Part shown: piece by piece, positions 1-9,478 of the stretch
Position numbering within the stretch: position 1 is the stretch's first letter
How the letters are laid out: each line of letters starts with the position of its first letter
Assembly (NCBI GenBank): GCA_046597185.1
Contig: JBKJLF010000515.1
Location: 1 to 37,007 of the forward strand
Reading direction: 5' to 3'
From: CAMBDR01 sp046597185
Lineage (GTDB): Bacteria; Pseudomonadota; Gammaproteobacteria; Burkholderiales; Burkholderiaceae_D
Length of the DNA: 37,007 nt
Position numbers and translations under genes: made by a program
The notes under the pieces: model-generated
Told to the model about the DNA's origin: nothing
The model's database searches: none
The model's input: the letters and a program-made list of their open reading frames with translations, nothing else

Positions 1-32
1 AAATAAATTGGCTTGAGAAGGCATGGTAGGGG

Positions 33-1763
33 CTATTGTTTTTCAAGTGGAAAGAAACGGTCACCAATCAGGCTCACCAGAATCATTAAGGTGAACCAAA
101 AATTGGTGTAATACACGAGCGCAGGGCCAAAGGGCAAATCAATTTTAGTGCTAAATGCGAGTAGGACAGGGCCAAGTATCGCCACCACGGCGATACGCCA
201 AACGGGTGGAAAATTGGGTGTCCCATTCAATTGGCTGGCGGCCAGACAAAGCAACCAGCCCAGCAATAGAACAATGCTATTTTGTAAGATGTAGGCACCC
301 TGCGAGCTGTAATTAAATAATAGTGTGGCGCTGCATAACAAGTAGAGTCCCCGTGCTTTTTCGAGTTGGGCCGGGGTGAGCCAACGGCGGATGGCGTTTG
401 AACCCTGAAATGCCAGGCAAAAACAGGCCAGCAAAAATAAGGCATAGCGGCTGTAGGGCGCGCTAAAATGAAACGATTCGCGCACTGGCATGGCGATAAT
501 CAAAGCCAGTGCCAGGGCAAATAGCGAACGGCCAGGCGTCAGGCTGCTACTGAATACGAACACGATCAAGCTTAAACCGAACCAGCTACTGACCGCCTCA
601 ATTTGCTGTAGCCAGTTGGGCGCTTGCGGTAATACCGTGGAAAACCCCCATAGCGCAAACCAGGCCAGCGCAAACGAATACACACGCCAGTCAAAACGGT
701 AAATTTCCCTGGGCTTGACGATCAACTCATAATGCAAACGCTGGCCGATAGCGCGTATTCGCTCCGACGGGCGAAAGGTAAAATAAGCGACGCCCGCAAA
801 GCTGGTGGCTTCACCCAGTAGCAAAAGCCAGGGCGCAAACGGGTGATCCAACACCTGGCGCAAGCCAAACGGCCAACTTAACAGCAGCACCCAAAGCGCC
901 GCCAGCGGCAGGCCCAGTGCCAGCGAGCCAAAAAACGTCTGGATGAAATAACGCTTGGCATCACACTTCTTCGCCCAGGTTTTAAGCACTTCTTGATTGA
1001 TTTTATAGCACACTACCTCCGGCATTTTCCGGGTCAGGATATAAATCCATTCCTGCAATTGGCCGACCATTTTTCTATCCATTAATTGAAACGGCCAATT
1101 GGGCATGCGTGGGGCCAGCAATAATTCCAGAGCAGGGATGGTTTTGGCTTTGTCCAGTAAAAACTGCCATTGGTTTTCGGCATGATGGCGCTCCAGCGCA
1201 ATGCGCGGCGTTTGCGGGTCCATACGCAGTAAATGGGCGATACTTTTTTCCCATTCAAAGTGCATGATGATTTTTGCCGCCAAATCGGGGTCGGCGTGGT
1301 CGCTGGCGCAATAGTTTGCGGCGCATAGTTCAAAGGCATCGCGCACATCCAGGTTTAATAAATCATCACTGGCCAGCATGCTGCGCATGCGCTGGATGTC
1401 GGGCTGAGTGCCGAACCCTATAAAACGCAACCAAAGGCTGTGGGCCTGTTGTGCGGGTGGAAGTTCTGGCTGCGGTAGTGGCTGGGCGGCTGCTGGTTCC
1501 GGTGCGCTCACGGGTGCGGGTTCGGGCACGCTCACGGGTGCAGACTCGGGTGCGCTCACCTGCGTAGGCTGATCCGGGTCGCTGACCTGATGCTGCGCCC
1601 AATGGAGCGCATATTCATACGATACGCGTAGGGTTTGAAACTTGCCTGCATCATCTTCCGGGCGGGTGGTTTTCAGTTGTTTGGCATAGGCGCGCTTGAT
1701 GGCGCGCTGATCCAGCGTGGCTTCAATGCCCAACACTTCCCAGATAGAAACCTCAGCGCTCAT
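33..1763 (-). CDS. djlC: DjlC-like membrane J-domain protein, predicted HscC co-chaperone
   Basis: This 576-residue protein has an N-terminal J-like domain (about residues 5-60) and a hydrophobic C-terminal half (from about residue 270) with roughly eight or nine membrane segments. The J domain has the helix II basic stretch (AIKRAYAKQLK), but the usual HPD loop reads R-P-E-D at residues 34-37. A proline/alanine/glutamate-rich linker with repeated APEP-type units follows (about 62-102). In E. coli the J-protein DjlC (Hsc56) works with the Hsp70 HscC (Hsc62). Here the gene lies directly after an hscC-like gene and its ATG overlaps that gene's TAA by one base, so translational coupling is likely. 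The role, stimulating HscC ATPase at the membrane, is inferred from family and context. The symbol is tentative because sequence similarity outside the J domain is weak. Confidence 0.75.
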   Translation of the reverse strand: MSAEVSIWEVLGIEATLDQRAIKRAYAKQLKTTRPEDDAGKFQTLRVSYEYALHWAQHQVSDPDQPTQVSAPESAPVSVPEPAPVSAPEPAAAQPLPQPELPPAQQAHSLWLRFIGFGTQPDIQRMRSMLASDDLLNLDVRDAFELCAANYCASDHADPDLAAKIIMHFEWEKSIAHLLRMDPQTPRIALERHHAENQWQFLLDKAKTIPALELLLAPRMPNWPFQLMDRKMVGQLQEWIYILTRKMPEVVCYKINQEVLKTWAKKCDAKRYFIQTFFGSLALGLPLAALWVLLLSWPFGLRQVLDHPFAPWLLLLGEATSFAGVAYFTFRPSERIRAIGQRLHYELIVKPREIYRFDWRVYSFALAWFALWGFSTVLPQAPNWLQQIEAVSSWFGLSLIVFVFSSSLTPGRSLFALALALIIAMPVRESFHFSAPYSRYALFLLACFCLAFQGSNAIRRWLTPAQLEKARGLYLLCSATLLFNYSSQGAYILQNSIVLLLGWLLCLAASQLNGTPNFPPVWRIAVVAILGPVLLAFSTKIDLPFGPALVYYTNFWFTLMILVSLIGDRFFPLEKQ

Positions 1764-3475
1764 TACAGATAACTCTCGTTTTCAATCTGTTGCAAAAGCT
1801 GCTGCAATTGAACACGCGCATGGCGTACTTTTTCGGTATCCTGGGTTTCCAATAGAGCTTGGAATTGCGCGATATGGTGCGCCAGAAATGGCCGCACATC
1901 ACCCAGCGAGGTTTCATACAAACGGTCTGCCTGGGCAATCAGGGCGCGGTTTTCCATTTGGTCACGCGGGTGGATTTTCAGTTCGGCCAGCGCCTGCATG
2001 CGCTCGGCAATTTGTTCGGGCGTCATCACGCCGGGGTTTTCGGCAATCACCAATTGGTGGGTGGCCCCGGTTTCCTTGACCGTGGCCTCGGCTTCCAACA
2101 CACCGCTAATATCATAGGTGAAACGAATATCTACCGATACCTCACCCGCTGGTTTGGGGGGAATCGGAAATTCGATCCGGCCCAGAAACACATTGTCTTT
2201 GACCAGGCGCGATTCACCCTGAAAAATCAGCACGTTCAATTCGCTTTGCCCATCGCGCACCGTGGTAATGCTTTCCGTGCGTGAAATCGGCACCGTGGAA
2301 TTGCGTTCAATAATCGGCAAATAATGGCCCGGATCATACTGGTTGGCCCCAATCTGGCGCGAGATGGCAATGCCCAGGGAATACGGTGCCACATCGGTCA
2401 TCACCACTTCATCAAGCGCACTGTCGCGCATTTTCAAACCAGCCTGAATCGCGGCACCCAGTGCAATCGCATGGTCCGGGTTCAGGTGCACGCTGGGAAA
2501 GCGGCTGAACATGCGCGACACCATTTTGCGCACAATCGGCATGCGGGTGGCCCCACCGGCCAGCACCACGCTATCGAGTTCGGAAGCGCGGATGGTGGCA
2601 TCGCGCAGCGCGCGCTCCACGGGCGTGCGCAAGCGTTGCAATAGCGGTTCGGCCAGGCGCGTGAATTGCTCTTCGTCGATTTCCCATTGGTAATCGGTCT
2701 CGTCAAAGCGCAACTGCATTTGCGCACGAGGTTGATCGGTTAAAGTGCGTTTGGCGCGCTCGGCTTCATCCAGCAAGCGTTGTTGCTCACGCGGTGACAG
2801 GGTTTTGCTGCGCAGCAGTAACTTGCCCAAACCGGTTTCGACTAAAAATTGATTCGCCAACAGCGTGACGAAATCTTCCCCGCCCAAGAAATTATCGCCC
2901 GCCGAGGCTCGCACTTCCATCACGCCATCAAACAGTTCCAGAATCGACACGTCAAAGGTGCCGCCGCCCAGGTCAAACACTAAAAACTTGCTTTCTTGCT
3001 CTTTATCGGCAATCCCGTAGGCCAGCGCGGCGGCGGTCGGTTCATTAAGCAACCGCTCCACCTTAAACCCGGCCAATTGCCCGGCGTGGCGCGTGGCTTT
3101 GCGCTGGGCGTCGCTAAAATAGGCGGGTACGGTGATAATCGCTTCGTTGATGGTGCAGCCGAGCAGCGCCTCGGCGTCGGCCTTGAGTGAGCGCAACACC
3201 ATGGACGATAATTCTTCGGGGCGAAATTCTTGTTTGCCGAGTTTGATTTTCTTTTCACTGCCCATATAGCGTTTGAACAGGGCGGCGCTTAAATCGGGGT
3301 GGGTTTGCAAGCGTTCACGCGCGGCTTTGCCCACCAAAATGCTGCCATCATCATCGAAACCCACACACGAAGGCGTGAGTGCTTCGCCCAAAGAATTGGG
3401 AATAATATGCGCCTGGCCATCTTTCCAATAGGCGCTAAGGCTATGCGTGGTGCCGAGATCGATGCCGATGATCAT
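1763..3475 (-). CDS. hscC: HscC-type Hsp70 chaperone
   Basis: A 570-residue Hsp70 shorter than DnaK (about 640) and close to the HscC length. The nucleotide-binding domain shows phosphate-1 motif GIDLGTTHS (residues 4-12), phosphate-2 motif DLGGGTFDVS (168-177) and the adenosine motif LAGGAT (305-310). The substrate-binding part is short and ends without the EEVD-like or DnaK-type tail. HscC proteins are specialised Hsp70s that act with J-proteins DjlB/DjlC rather than DnaJ. The gene starts two bases after the parE stop and overlaps the J-protein gene downstream, so parE-hscC-djlC reads as one transcript. Calling it HscC rather than DnaK rests on length, the short C-terminus and the DjlC-like neighbour. 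Confidence 0.88.
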   Translation of the reverse strand: MIIGIDLGTTHSLSAYWKDGQAHIIPNSLGEALTPSCVGFDDDGSILVGKAARERLQTHPDLSAALFKRYMGSEKKIKLGKQEFRPEELSSMVLRSLKADAEALLGCTINEAIITVPAYFSDAQRKATRHAGQLAGFKVERLLNEPTAAALAYGIADKEQESKFLVFDLGGGTFDVSILELFDGVMEVRASAGDNFLGGEDFVTLLANQFLVETGLGKLLLRSKTLSPREQQRLLDEAERAKRTLTDQPRAQMQLRFDETDYQWEIDEEQFTRLAEPLLQRLRTPVERALRDATIRASELDSVVLAGGATRMPIVRKMVSRMFSRFPSVHLNPDHAIALGAAIQAGLKMRDSALDEVVMTDVAPYSLGIAISRQIGANQYDPGHYLPIIERNSTVPISRTESITTVRDGQSELNVLIFQGESRLVKDNVFLGRIEFPIPPKPAGEVSVDIRFTYDISGVLEAEATVKETGATHQLVIAENPGVMTPEQIAERMQALAELKIHPRDQMENRALIAQADRLYETSLGDVRPFLAHHIAQFQALLETQDTEKVRHARVQLQQLLQQIENESYL

Positions 3476-3477
3476 GA

Positions 3478-5475
3478 TTAAATATCCGCTTCTGTTTCAT
3501 TGCCGTGTTCTTCCAACCAAGCGCGGCGCGCTGCCGCTTCGCCTTTGCCCATCAGGCGATTAAAACACAGCGCGGTATCGCGGTTGTCCAAATCGCCCAG
3601 GGCCACGGGCAGCAAGCGCCGGGTGTCCGGGTTCATGGTGGTTTCCCACAATTGCTCGGCATTCATTTCACCCAAGCCTTTGAAGCGGGAAATACCCCAT
3701 GAGCCATCTTTCAAACCTTCTTTCTTTAGATTGTGTTCAATCGCGGCCAATTCGCCTTCATCCAGCGCATACAGCTTTTGAATCGGCTTTTTGCCGCGCG
3801 CCGGCGCATCCACCCGAAACAGGGGAGGGCGCGCAATGTGGATATGGCCGGTGGCAATCAATTCTGGAAAGTGTTTGAAAAACAGTGTCAACAATAATAC
3901 CTGAATATGCGAGCCGTCCACGTCCGCATCGGACAAAATACAAATTTTTCCGTAACGCAGATTGGATAAATCGGGTGAATCGCCCGCTTGGTGCGGGTCT
4001 ACCCCGATGGCCACCGCGATATCGTGGATTTCATTATTGGCGAACAAGCGGTCGCGCTCGGTTTCCCAGGAATTGAGCACCTTGCCGCGCAGCGGTAAAA
4101 TCGCCTGAAATTCTTTATCGCGCCCCATTTTGGCCGAGCCGCCCGCCGAATCCCCTTCGACCAGGAAGATTTCATTGCGCCGGATATCGCTCGATTCGCA
4201 ATCGGTCAGCTTACCCGGCAGCACGGCCACGCCGGAGGATTTTTTCTTTTCGACTTTTTGCAAGCTGCGCAAACGCGCCTGGGCTTGTTTGATGACCAAA
4301 TCGGCCAGCTTTTTGCCGTATTCCACATGTTGATTGAGCCAGAGTTCCAGCGCCGGTTTGCTGTAGGTGGCCACCAGCCGCACCGCATCGCGCGAATTGA
4401 GGCGCTCTTTGATTTGGCCTTGAAATTGCGGGTCCAGCACCTTGGCTGAGAGCACGAAGGAAACGCGGGCAAACACGTCGTCCGGCAATAGTTTGACGCC
4501 TTTGGGTAGCAGGGAATGTAATTCGACAAAGCTTTTCACCGCGCCATACAAGCCTTCACGCAGGCCCGATTCATGGGTGCCGCCATTGGGGGTCGGGATC
4601 AGGTTGACATACGATTCACGCACCGGTGCGCCGTTTTCGGTCCAGGCCACCACCCAGGCTGCGCCTTCGCCTTCGGCAAAACCGTCGGCATCGCCAGCGG
4701 CGAATTGTTCGCCTTCAAACAGCGGAATAATGGCTTCGGCGTGGTCGTTATGGGCCAGCGCTTCGAGCAAATAGCCGCGCAAGCCCTGGTCGTATTGCCA
4801 GGTTAGGCTTTCGCTGGTTTTTTCATTGGTCCAAGTGACTTTGACGCCGGGTAGCAACACCGCTTTGGAGCGTAATAGGCGTTGCAGTTCGGTTGATGAA
4901 ATATTGGGGCTGTCAAAATACTTGGGGTTGGGCCAGGCGGTGACGCGGGTGCCGGATTTTTTGCCTTCGCGTGCGGCCGGGCGCGAGCTTAGGGGTTCGA
5001 TCACATCGCCATCGGCAAAGCTTAAGGTGTGCACGCCATTGCCGTGCTCGTCCTTGCGCCAGACGGTAATATCCAGCCGTGAAGACAGCGCGTTGGTCAC
5101 CGAGACGCCCACGCCATGCAAGCCGCCGGAAAACGCATACGCGCCGCCCGAGCCTTTATCAAACTTGCCACCTGCGTGCAGGCGCGTGAACACGATTTCG
5201 ACGGTGGGCACGCCTTCTTCCGGGTGCAAGCCAACCGGAATGCCGCGCCCGTCATCTTCAACACTGACCGAGCCATCGTTGTGCTGGGTGACGATGATAT
5301 GTTTGCAATAACCGCCCAGGGCTTCATCGGAAGCATTGTCGATCACTTCCTGAATGATATGCAAAGGGTTTTCGGTGCGGGTGTACATGCCGGGGCGTTG
5401 CCGGACGGGTTCCAGGCCCTTGAGTACCCGGATGGATGATTCACTATATTCGCTGGGGGATTTTTTGCTTGCCAT
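3478..5475 (-). CDS. parE: DNA topoisomerase IV subunit B (ParE)
   Basis: This 665-residue type IIA topoisomerase subunit supplies the ATPase for decatenating daughter chromosomes with ParC. The GHKL ATPase is seen at EVIDNASDEAL (N47 region), DDGRGIP (74-80) and GGLHGVGVSVTNALS (from 117). The TOPRIM domain has the catalytic Glu at FLVEGDSAGGSAK (E440) and the metal triad SDADVDGS (D516, D518, D520). The motif PLRGKVLNSWE and the absence of the long GyrB-type insertion favour ParE over GyrB. In many Burkholderiales parC follows parE; here hscC follows instead and no parC is present in the window. The ATG at 5475 gives the expected family N-terminus. Confidence 0.95.
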   Translation of the reverse strand: MASKKSPSEYSESSIRVLKGLEPVRQRPGMYTRTENPLHIIQEVIDNASDEALGGYCKHIIVTQHNDGSVSVEDDGRGIPVGLHPEEGVPTVEIVFTRLHAGGKFDKGSGGAYAFSGGLHGVGVSVTNALSSRLDITVWRKDEHGNGVHTLSFADGDVIEPLSSRPAAREGKKSGTRVTAWPNPKYFDSPNISSTELQRLLRSKAVLLPGVKVTWTNEKTSESLTWQYDQGLRGYLLEALAHNDHAEAIIPLFEGEQFAAGDADGFAEGEGAAWVVAWTENGAPVRESYVNLIPTPNGGTHESGLREGLYGAVKSFVELHSLLPKGVKLLPDDVFARVSFVLSAKVLDPQFQGQIKERLNSRDAVRLVATYSKPALELWLNQHVEYGKKLADLVIKQAQARLRSLQKVEKKKSSGVAVLPGKLTDCESSDIRRNEIFLVEGDSAGGSAKMGRDKEFQAILPLRGKVLNSWETERDRLFANNEIHDIAVAIGVDPHQAGDSPDLSNLRYGKICILSDADVDGSHIQVLLLTLFFKHFPELIATGHIHIARPPLFRVDAPARGKKPIQKLYALDEGELAAIEHNLKKEGLKDGSWGISRFKGLGEMNAEQLWETTMNPDTRRLLPVALGDLDNRDTALCFNRLMGKGEAAARRAWLEEHGNETEADI

Positions 5476-5633
5476 GCGTAAATTCTTACTTATATGAAAT
5501 GTCGGTGGAAGTGCGCATTAGCATTCTAAAGAAATTTGGCGCGAAATTTGGGAATTCCGATGCGGCGATGCGCAAATTTGCTAGGGGGAGTGTTCATATG
5601 TTTTAAATATGCATCAATATTTGGGGAATAATT

Positions 5634-5695
5634 GCTTTGTGGGCGGGTTGGGTAGCAAGACTTGGGGTGAATAAAAAATCGTATAATCCAAATTC
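5634..5695 (+). repeat. 62-bp imperfect direct repeat, copy A
   Basis: This stretch matches 9957-10018 without gaps at about 51 of 62 positions, including identical GTGAATA and AAATCGTATAATCC blocks. Copy A lies between parE and the 3' end of the mcp gene; copy B abuts the orphan Rhs fragment. The shared TATAAT resembles a -10 box but neither copy has a convincing -35 at 16-18 bp. The pair may be remnants of the same mobile or Rhs-associated sequence. Confidence 0.6.
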
Positions 5696-5754
5696 ACCCC
5701 AATGGCACATAAAACAATGCGGTTCAGACCGATGGCGCGGCGAAGCCCAAACAC

Positions 5755-5779
5755 CCTTGCGTGCTTGATCAGCGCAAGG
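5755..5779 (-). terminator. Weak hairpin across the mcp stop codon
   Basis: CCTTGCG (5755-5761) pairs with CGCAAGG (5773-5779) around an 11-nt loop that contains the TGA of the mcp gene. Only a short, broken T stretch follows on the minus strand, so intrinsic termination is possible but weak. Confidence 0.3.
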
Positions 5780-7340
5780 CAATTGCTGTACTTTGCACGG
5801 TGAACACCGACATCATTTGCACCAGTTGCTGCGCTCGATTCTTGAGCCCTTCGGCTGCCGCAGTGCTTTGCTCCACCAGCGCGGCATTTTGCTGGGTGGC
5901 TTGATCCATCAGGGTTACCGCTTCGGCCACCTGCCCGACACCCGCATTTTGTTCATCGCTGGCAGCGCTGATTTCGACCATGATGGCGGACACCGTCTTG
6001 ATTGAGCTGACAATCTCGGCCATGGTCGCGCCCGCCTTGTCAACCAGTGCGCTGCCTTGCTCAACGCGCTCAACGCTGGTACTGATCAAGCCCTTGATCT
6101 CCTTGGCTGCGTCAGCACTGCGCTGCGCCAAACTGCGCACCTCCGCTGCCACCACCGCAAAACTGCGCCCCTGCTCACCCGCCCTGGCCGCTTCCACCGC
6201 CGCATTGAGTGCCAGAATATTGGTCTGGAACGCGATGCCGTCAATCACACTGATGATGTCGGCGATCCGCTTGGATGAATCATTGATTCCCCTCATCGTG
6301 AGCACCACCCTGCTAACGACTTCACCACCATTGACGGCCACCGTGGCGGCATTTTGGGCAAGTTGGTTCGCCTGTTTGGCATTGTCCGTATTCTTCCTGA
6401 CGGTTGAGCCCAGCTCTTCCATGGAGGCTGCCGTTTCTTCCAGCGAAGACGCTTGTTGCTCGGTGCGCTGGCTCAAGTCATTATTGCCCAGGGCAATTTC
6501 GGCACTGGCCGTGGCGACACTCTCGGCACTTTGCCGCACACCGCTGACCACTTTCGCCAGGTTAAGTTGCATTGCCTTCAATGCAGTCAATAGTTTCGCC
6601 GTTTCATCCTTGCCCACAATGGCGATCGTTGAGTTCAGGTTGCCATCGGCCACGGCCTGCGCCAGCGTTACTGCCTGTTGCAGTGGATTGGTAATGGAAC
6701 GTGTGTTCCAGATCCCAAGCAAAATTGCCAGTACCAATGCCCCAAGGCTGCCGCCCAGTATGGTATTGCGATTGAGTGAACGGTAACCATCCGCCGCTTC
6801 GGTACGTATGGCCAGCAAATCGCGCTCGGCACCCTCGAAGTCGCGCTCCAATGCACGAAAGCCATCCATTGCCGCCTTATCGCGCCCCAGCCCAAAACTG
6901 GTAACCATTTCGTCCATTGTTTTGCTTCCTGCCACGACGGCCTTGCGAAACTCGATCATGGAGAGTGCCACCGTTTTAAATTCCAGATGCCGCGCTTTCA
7001 TGTCATCCAGGCGCTTTTGTTGGGTGGGGTTGTCGGCTGTCAGTTGTCGGGCTTCATTCCAGTGCTTGTCAAACTCGGCCAATCCACCAGTAAAGGGCTC
7101 CAGAAACCGCTCTTGGCCTGCAACAATAAACCCACGTGCACCCGTTTCCATGTTCACCATCGCCGCCAGCATGGATGTGCCTCTGTCAAGCACCAGGTAG
7201 GTGTGGATATTCATTTTTTCGGCATCCTGAAGTTTGCCTGCGGTAAATAACGCAGCCCAGCCCACACACAAAAAAATGATGATAACGGCTGCAAAAGCCA
7301 AGCCGAGCCGACGGCCAATTGAAAAATCTGCTAAGTTCAT
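5769..7340 (-). CDS. Methyl-accepting chemotaxis protein with CHASE3-type sensor
   Basis: A 523-residue transmembrane chemoreceptor. A first membrane helix (about 12-34) is followed by a periplasmic helical domain (about 40-190) with the CHASE3-like signature VNMETGARGFIVAG, a second membrane helix (about 193-212), HAMP (about 213-265) and a cytoplasmic coiled coil. The hairpin tip that binds CheW and CheA (about 367-405) contains DGIAFQTNILALNAAVEAAR and GRSFAVVAAEVRSLAQRSA. There is no C-terminal CheR/CheB-tethering pentapeptide (it ends IALR). It is 14 bp downstream of a cheW gene and probably cotranscribed with it. No ligand can be named from the sequence. Confidence 0.93.
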   Translation of the reverse strand: MNLADFSIGRRLGLAFAAVIIIFLCVGWAALFTAGKLQDAEKMNIHTYLVLDRGTSMLAAMVNMETGARGFIVAGQERFLEPFTGGLAEFDKHWNEARQLTADNPTQQKRLDDMKARHLEFKTVALSMIEFRKAVVAGSKTMDEMVTSFGLGRDKAAMDGFRALERDFEGAERDLLAIRTEAADGYRSLNRNTILGGSLGALVLAILLGIWNTRSITNPLQQAVTLAQAVADGNLNSTIAIVGKDETAKLLTALKAMQLNLAKVVSGVRQSAESVATASAEIALGNNDLSQRTEQQASSLEETAASMEELGSTVRKNTDNAKQANQLAQNAATVAVNGGEVVSRVVLTMRGINDSSKRIADIISVIDGIAFQTNILALNAAVEAARAGEQGRSFAVVAAEVRSLAQRSADAAKEIKGLISTSVERVEQGSALVDKAGATMAEIVSSIKTVSAIMVEISAASDEQNAGVGQVAEAVTLMDQATQQNAALVEQSTAAAEGLKNRAQQLVQMMSVFTVQSTAIALR

Positions 7341-7354
7341 GTCGTTCTCCGGAA

Positions 7355-7894
7355 TTAATGGGTTACTGTGGCAATCAGTCCCATTTCGGGACTGGTCATG
7401 AGATTTTCGATATCAACAAGGATCAACATACGATCATTAATCGAACCAATCGCCAGTAGATAATCGCTTGCAATGGCCGAGTTGAACGCTGGCATTGGCC
7501 GTAATTGCTCCGGTAAAAGCGTAATAACATCTGAGACTGCATCAACCACCATGCCGACCACCCGCTTGGCGACATTGAGGACAATGACCACGGTGAAGCA
7601 GTCATAGGTGGCAGAGTCGAGCTGGAATTTTACACGCATATCGATAACAGGGACGATCACGCCGCGTAAGTTGACCACCCCCTTCAAAAACGCGGGGGTG
7701 TTGGCGATCCGTGTCGGTTCCTCATAGGAACGTATCTCCTGCACGTGCAAGATGTCGATGCCATACTCCTCTGTGCCAAGTTTGAAAGCAAGAAATTCGC
7801 GAATGGCGGTAGCGCATTCTGCAGAGTCGGGTGTGAAATTTGAAGATGAAGCAACATTTTTAACTTCAATGATGGTATTGCTTTGTACGTTCAT
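7355..7894 (-). CDS. cheW: CheW chemotaxis coupling protein
   Basis: A 179-residue single-domain CheW: an N-terminal extension of about 30 residues, then FLAFKLGTEEYGIDILHVQEIR, the conserved LKGVVNLRGVIVPVIDMR strand-turn and the ending DYLLAIGSINDRMLILVDIE. CheW links chemoreceptors to CheA. It is directly upstream of the mcp gene. No cheA or other che genes occur in the window, so this is a satellite receptor/coupler pair rather than a full chemotaxis cluster. The upstream 800 bp is AT-rich and holds no coding sequence I can support on this strand until the broken toxin at 8.7 kb. Confidence 0.93.
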   Translation of the reverse strand: MNVQSNTIIEVKNVASSSNFTPDSAECATAIREFLAFKLGTEEYGIDILHVQEIRSYEEPTRIANTPAFLKGVVNLRGVIVPVIDMRVKFQLDSATYDCFTVVIVLNVAKRVVGMVVDAVSDVITLLPEQLRPMPAFNSAIASDYLLAIGSINDRMLILVDIENLMTSPEMGLIATVTH

Positions 7895-8701
7895 GGCTAA
7901 ATCCCATATATAGGTGTTGACAATAAAAACCGATGGTTATGTCTTTGCGGTCGCTGATAAAGACGCATCAACAAAATTATATTTAAATAATCAATGTTTA
8001 AAATTAAAATGTATTAAAAATGACATTTAAAATGGAATAATTACAATAAAAATAAATGGGTTATGCAAATAAATAAAATGTCTATTCAGCCCCTATGAGG
8101 AGCATTAAAAAATGCTACGAAAATTGGCAATTTGGGGCAAATGGATACCATTTCCACCCAACTGAAGCCACTGATTTTGCCGCGTTTTGATGCCTTCTCA
8201 TAGGGGCTGAATAGTTACTAAATAAAAGCCATTTTGCCCCCACAACATCAGTGTCGTTCTTCAAGAAATGGTCGTCAAGTAGATTAGGTGCTAAGCTTAA
8301 TTATTTTTTTACACTATTTATATTCATAAAATAATATTGAAACATTGTATTTGATTTTTTGATGTTTAGGGTTAATAAAAATTTAAGTTTAAATTCAATT
8401 CTGGCTTGCACAAATCAGGGAGATCCCCATTTTTTTTTAAAAAACTTGTTGGTTCTGATACACAAAAACGCAGAACCGCACTTTGACAGGCGAGTCTGCC
8501 TTGTTTGTCGCTCAATAGGTCAATGAAGCGGTTGGTGGAGGGAGCCAGTGCTGCCATGCCAGCGCGAAAATAGCCTCATGCAACAGTCAGCGTAGGTATC
8601 ATCCAGCCAAGTAATGGGGCAGCCAGTTTATGGCCGATAGCAATGATGCCACCAAGGCTAGTCAATCAAACGTCACACGCCTTGGTTGCAAGGATCGGCA
8701 C
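7895..8701. other. AT-rich intergenic stretch with one mobile-element-like repeat
   Basis: About 800 bp without a convincing gene. 7920-8080 and 8220-8400 are strongly AT-rich and must hold the cheW promoter, but no clear sigma-70 or flagellar-type promoter could be assigned. 8082-8214 is a terminal-inverted-repeat element (separate entry). 8400-8700 has short broken frames on both strands that may be remains of a decayed gene, but no family could be recognised. Confidence 0.5.
8082..8214. mobile_element. 133-bp MITE-like element with 18-bp terminal inverted repeats
   Basis: CTATTCAGCCCCTATGAG at 8082-8099 is the exact reverse complement of 8197-8214. The similarity continues imperfectly about 20 bp inward on each side. 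The 97-bp interior is too short for a transposase. This fits a miniature inverted-repeat element or a solo IS end pair. No clear target-site duplication is visible beside the repeats. Confidence 0.6.
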
Positions 8702-9010
8702 TTATCCCGTTTCTAACGCTACCTGATTTGTGTCATACTCTTGCTCAAAACCAACCGAAGAAGGCGACGGAAGCCTTACCTGGCCAAACGGGCGTGCGGA
8801 AGATGCCGTGGTGTTTTTCCGCCAGGCGCTGGAATCGCGTAGTTTTATCTTGTAAACGTCGCCCATGTCCGTCCCATGCAATCGGGCAGACGGCACATGC
8901 GGTTCGATCATGCGCTTTCCCAACCGTTTTTTAAATTGCTCGCGTATAGTGGCGTCCAACTTTTTCCACTCTTTCATTGCCTCAGGATTAATTTCAAGCT
9001 TATAATTCAT
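8702..9010 (-). pseudogene. RelE-family toxin with replaced C-terminus
   Basis: The first 60 or so residues match RelE-type mRNA interferase toxins: EINPEAMKEWKKLDATIREQ, then a basic stretch and the strand DVYKIKLRDS. In the family this is followed by a GYRLVY-type strand and a VVAVGKRE-like end carrying the catalytic basic residues. Here the frame instead continues into an unrelated tail (from about residue 62), so the catalytic part is missing. The likely start is the ATG at 9010, which overlaps the end of the antitoxin frame by 11 bp. The break may come from an insertion or rearrangement near 8830. The product is probably inactive. Confidence 0.7.
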
Positions 9011-9261
9011 CAAGCACTACCTTGACCGTTTCGCCGCCGCGTCGTTCCCTGACAAGTTCTGCGAGATCAATGTCTTCCAATCTCTCCATCATTGCTTCAT
9101 ACAGTTTCGCTGGCACAAGGTAGGCGCACGCACGGTTGTGGTTAAGAATCGCAATGGGCGCATCACCCGCTTCATCGATAATTGCACCGGGATTGCGGGG
9201 GAAAGTCCGTAATGCTGACAGTCGCAGTTGCAAAAATCGATTTGATAAGCGTGTTATCCAT
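9000..9261 (-). pseudogene. Phd/YefM-type antitoxin, frameshifted at a C tract
   Basis: Starting at ATG 9261 the minus strand encodes MDNTLIKSIFATATVSITDF, a typical Phd/RelB-like N-terminus. After a run of five Gs on the plus strand (9197-9201) the match continues only in the next frame as PRNPGAIIDEAGDAPIAILN and on to LVPAKLYEAMMERLEDIDLA. Removing one base of the run restores one uninterrupted antitoxin of about 86 residues. It lies directly upstream of the RelE-like toxin with an 11-bp overlap, the usual order. The gene is either a pseudogene, a slipped-strand variant or a sequencing error. Confidence 0.75.
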
Positions 9262-9478
9262 GATTTAAATAAAAATACAAAAAAGATTAAAATTAGTGAA
9301 TGGAAAATACAAACTGCAAACTTTACATCGCTGCTTTCATGGAAATAAATGAAATGCCGATTTTTATTTTGGCCCTTCCCAAAAAAATGCGTTGTGAACT
9401 TGCACCCTCGCATGCATTGTGATTGTTCGCCTTTTAAACAGAATGTGTCCCGAACCACGCGGTAAATTGTATACTATT

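Noticed and set aside
5980..6786. 268-codon plus-strand frame opposite the mcp gene
   Set aside because: Ser/Ala/Leu-rich antisense of a coiled-coil gene; no ribosome site or family features.
8372..8557. 61-codon minus-strand frame in the AT-rich gap
   Set aside because: No recognisable family, no ribosome site, and low-complexity end; possibly part of a decayed gene but not supportable.
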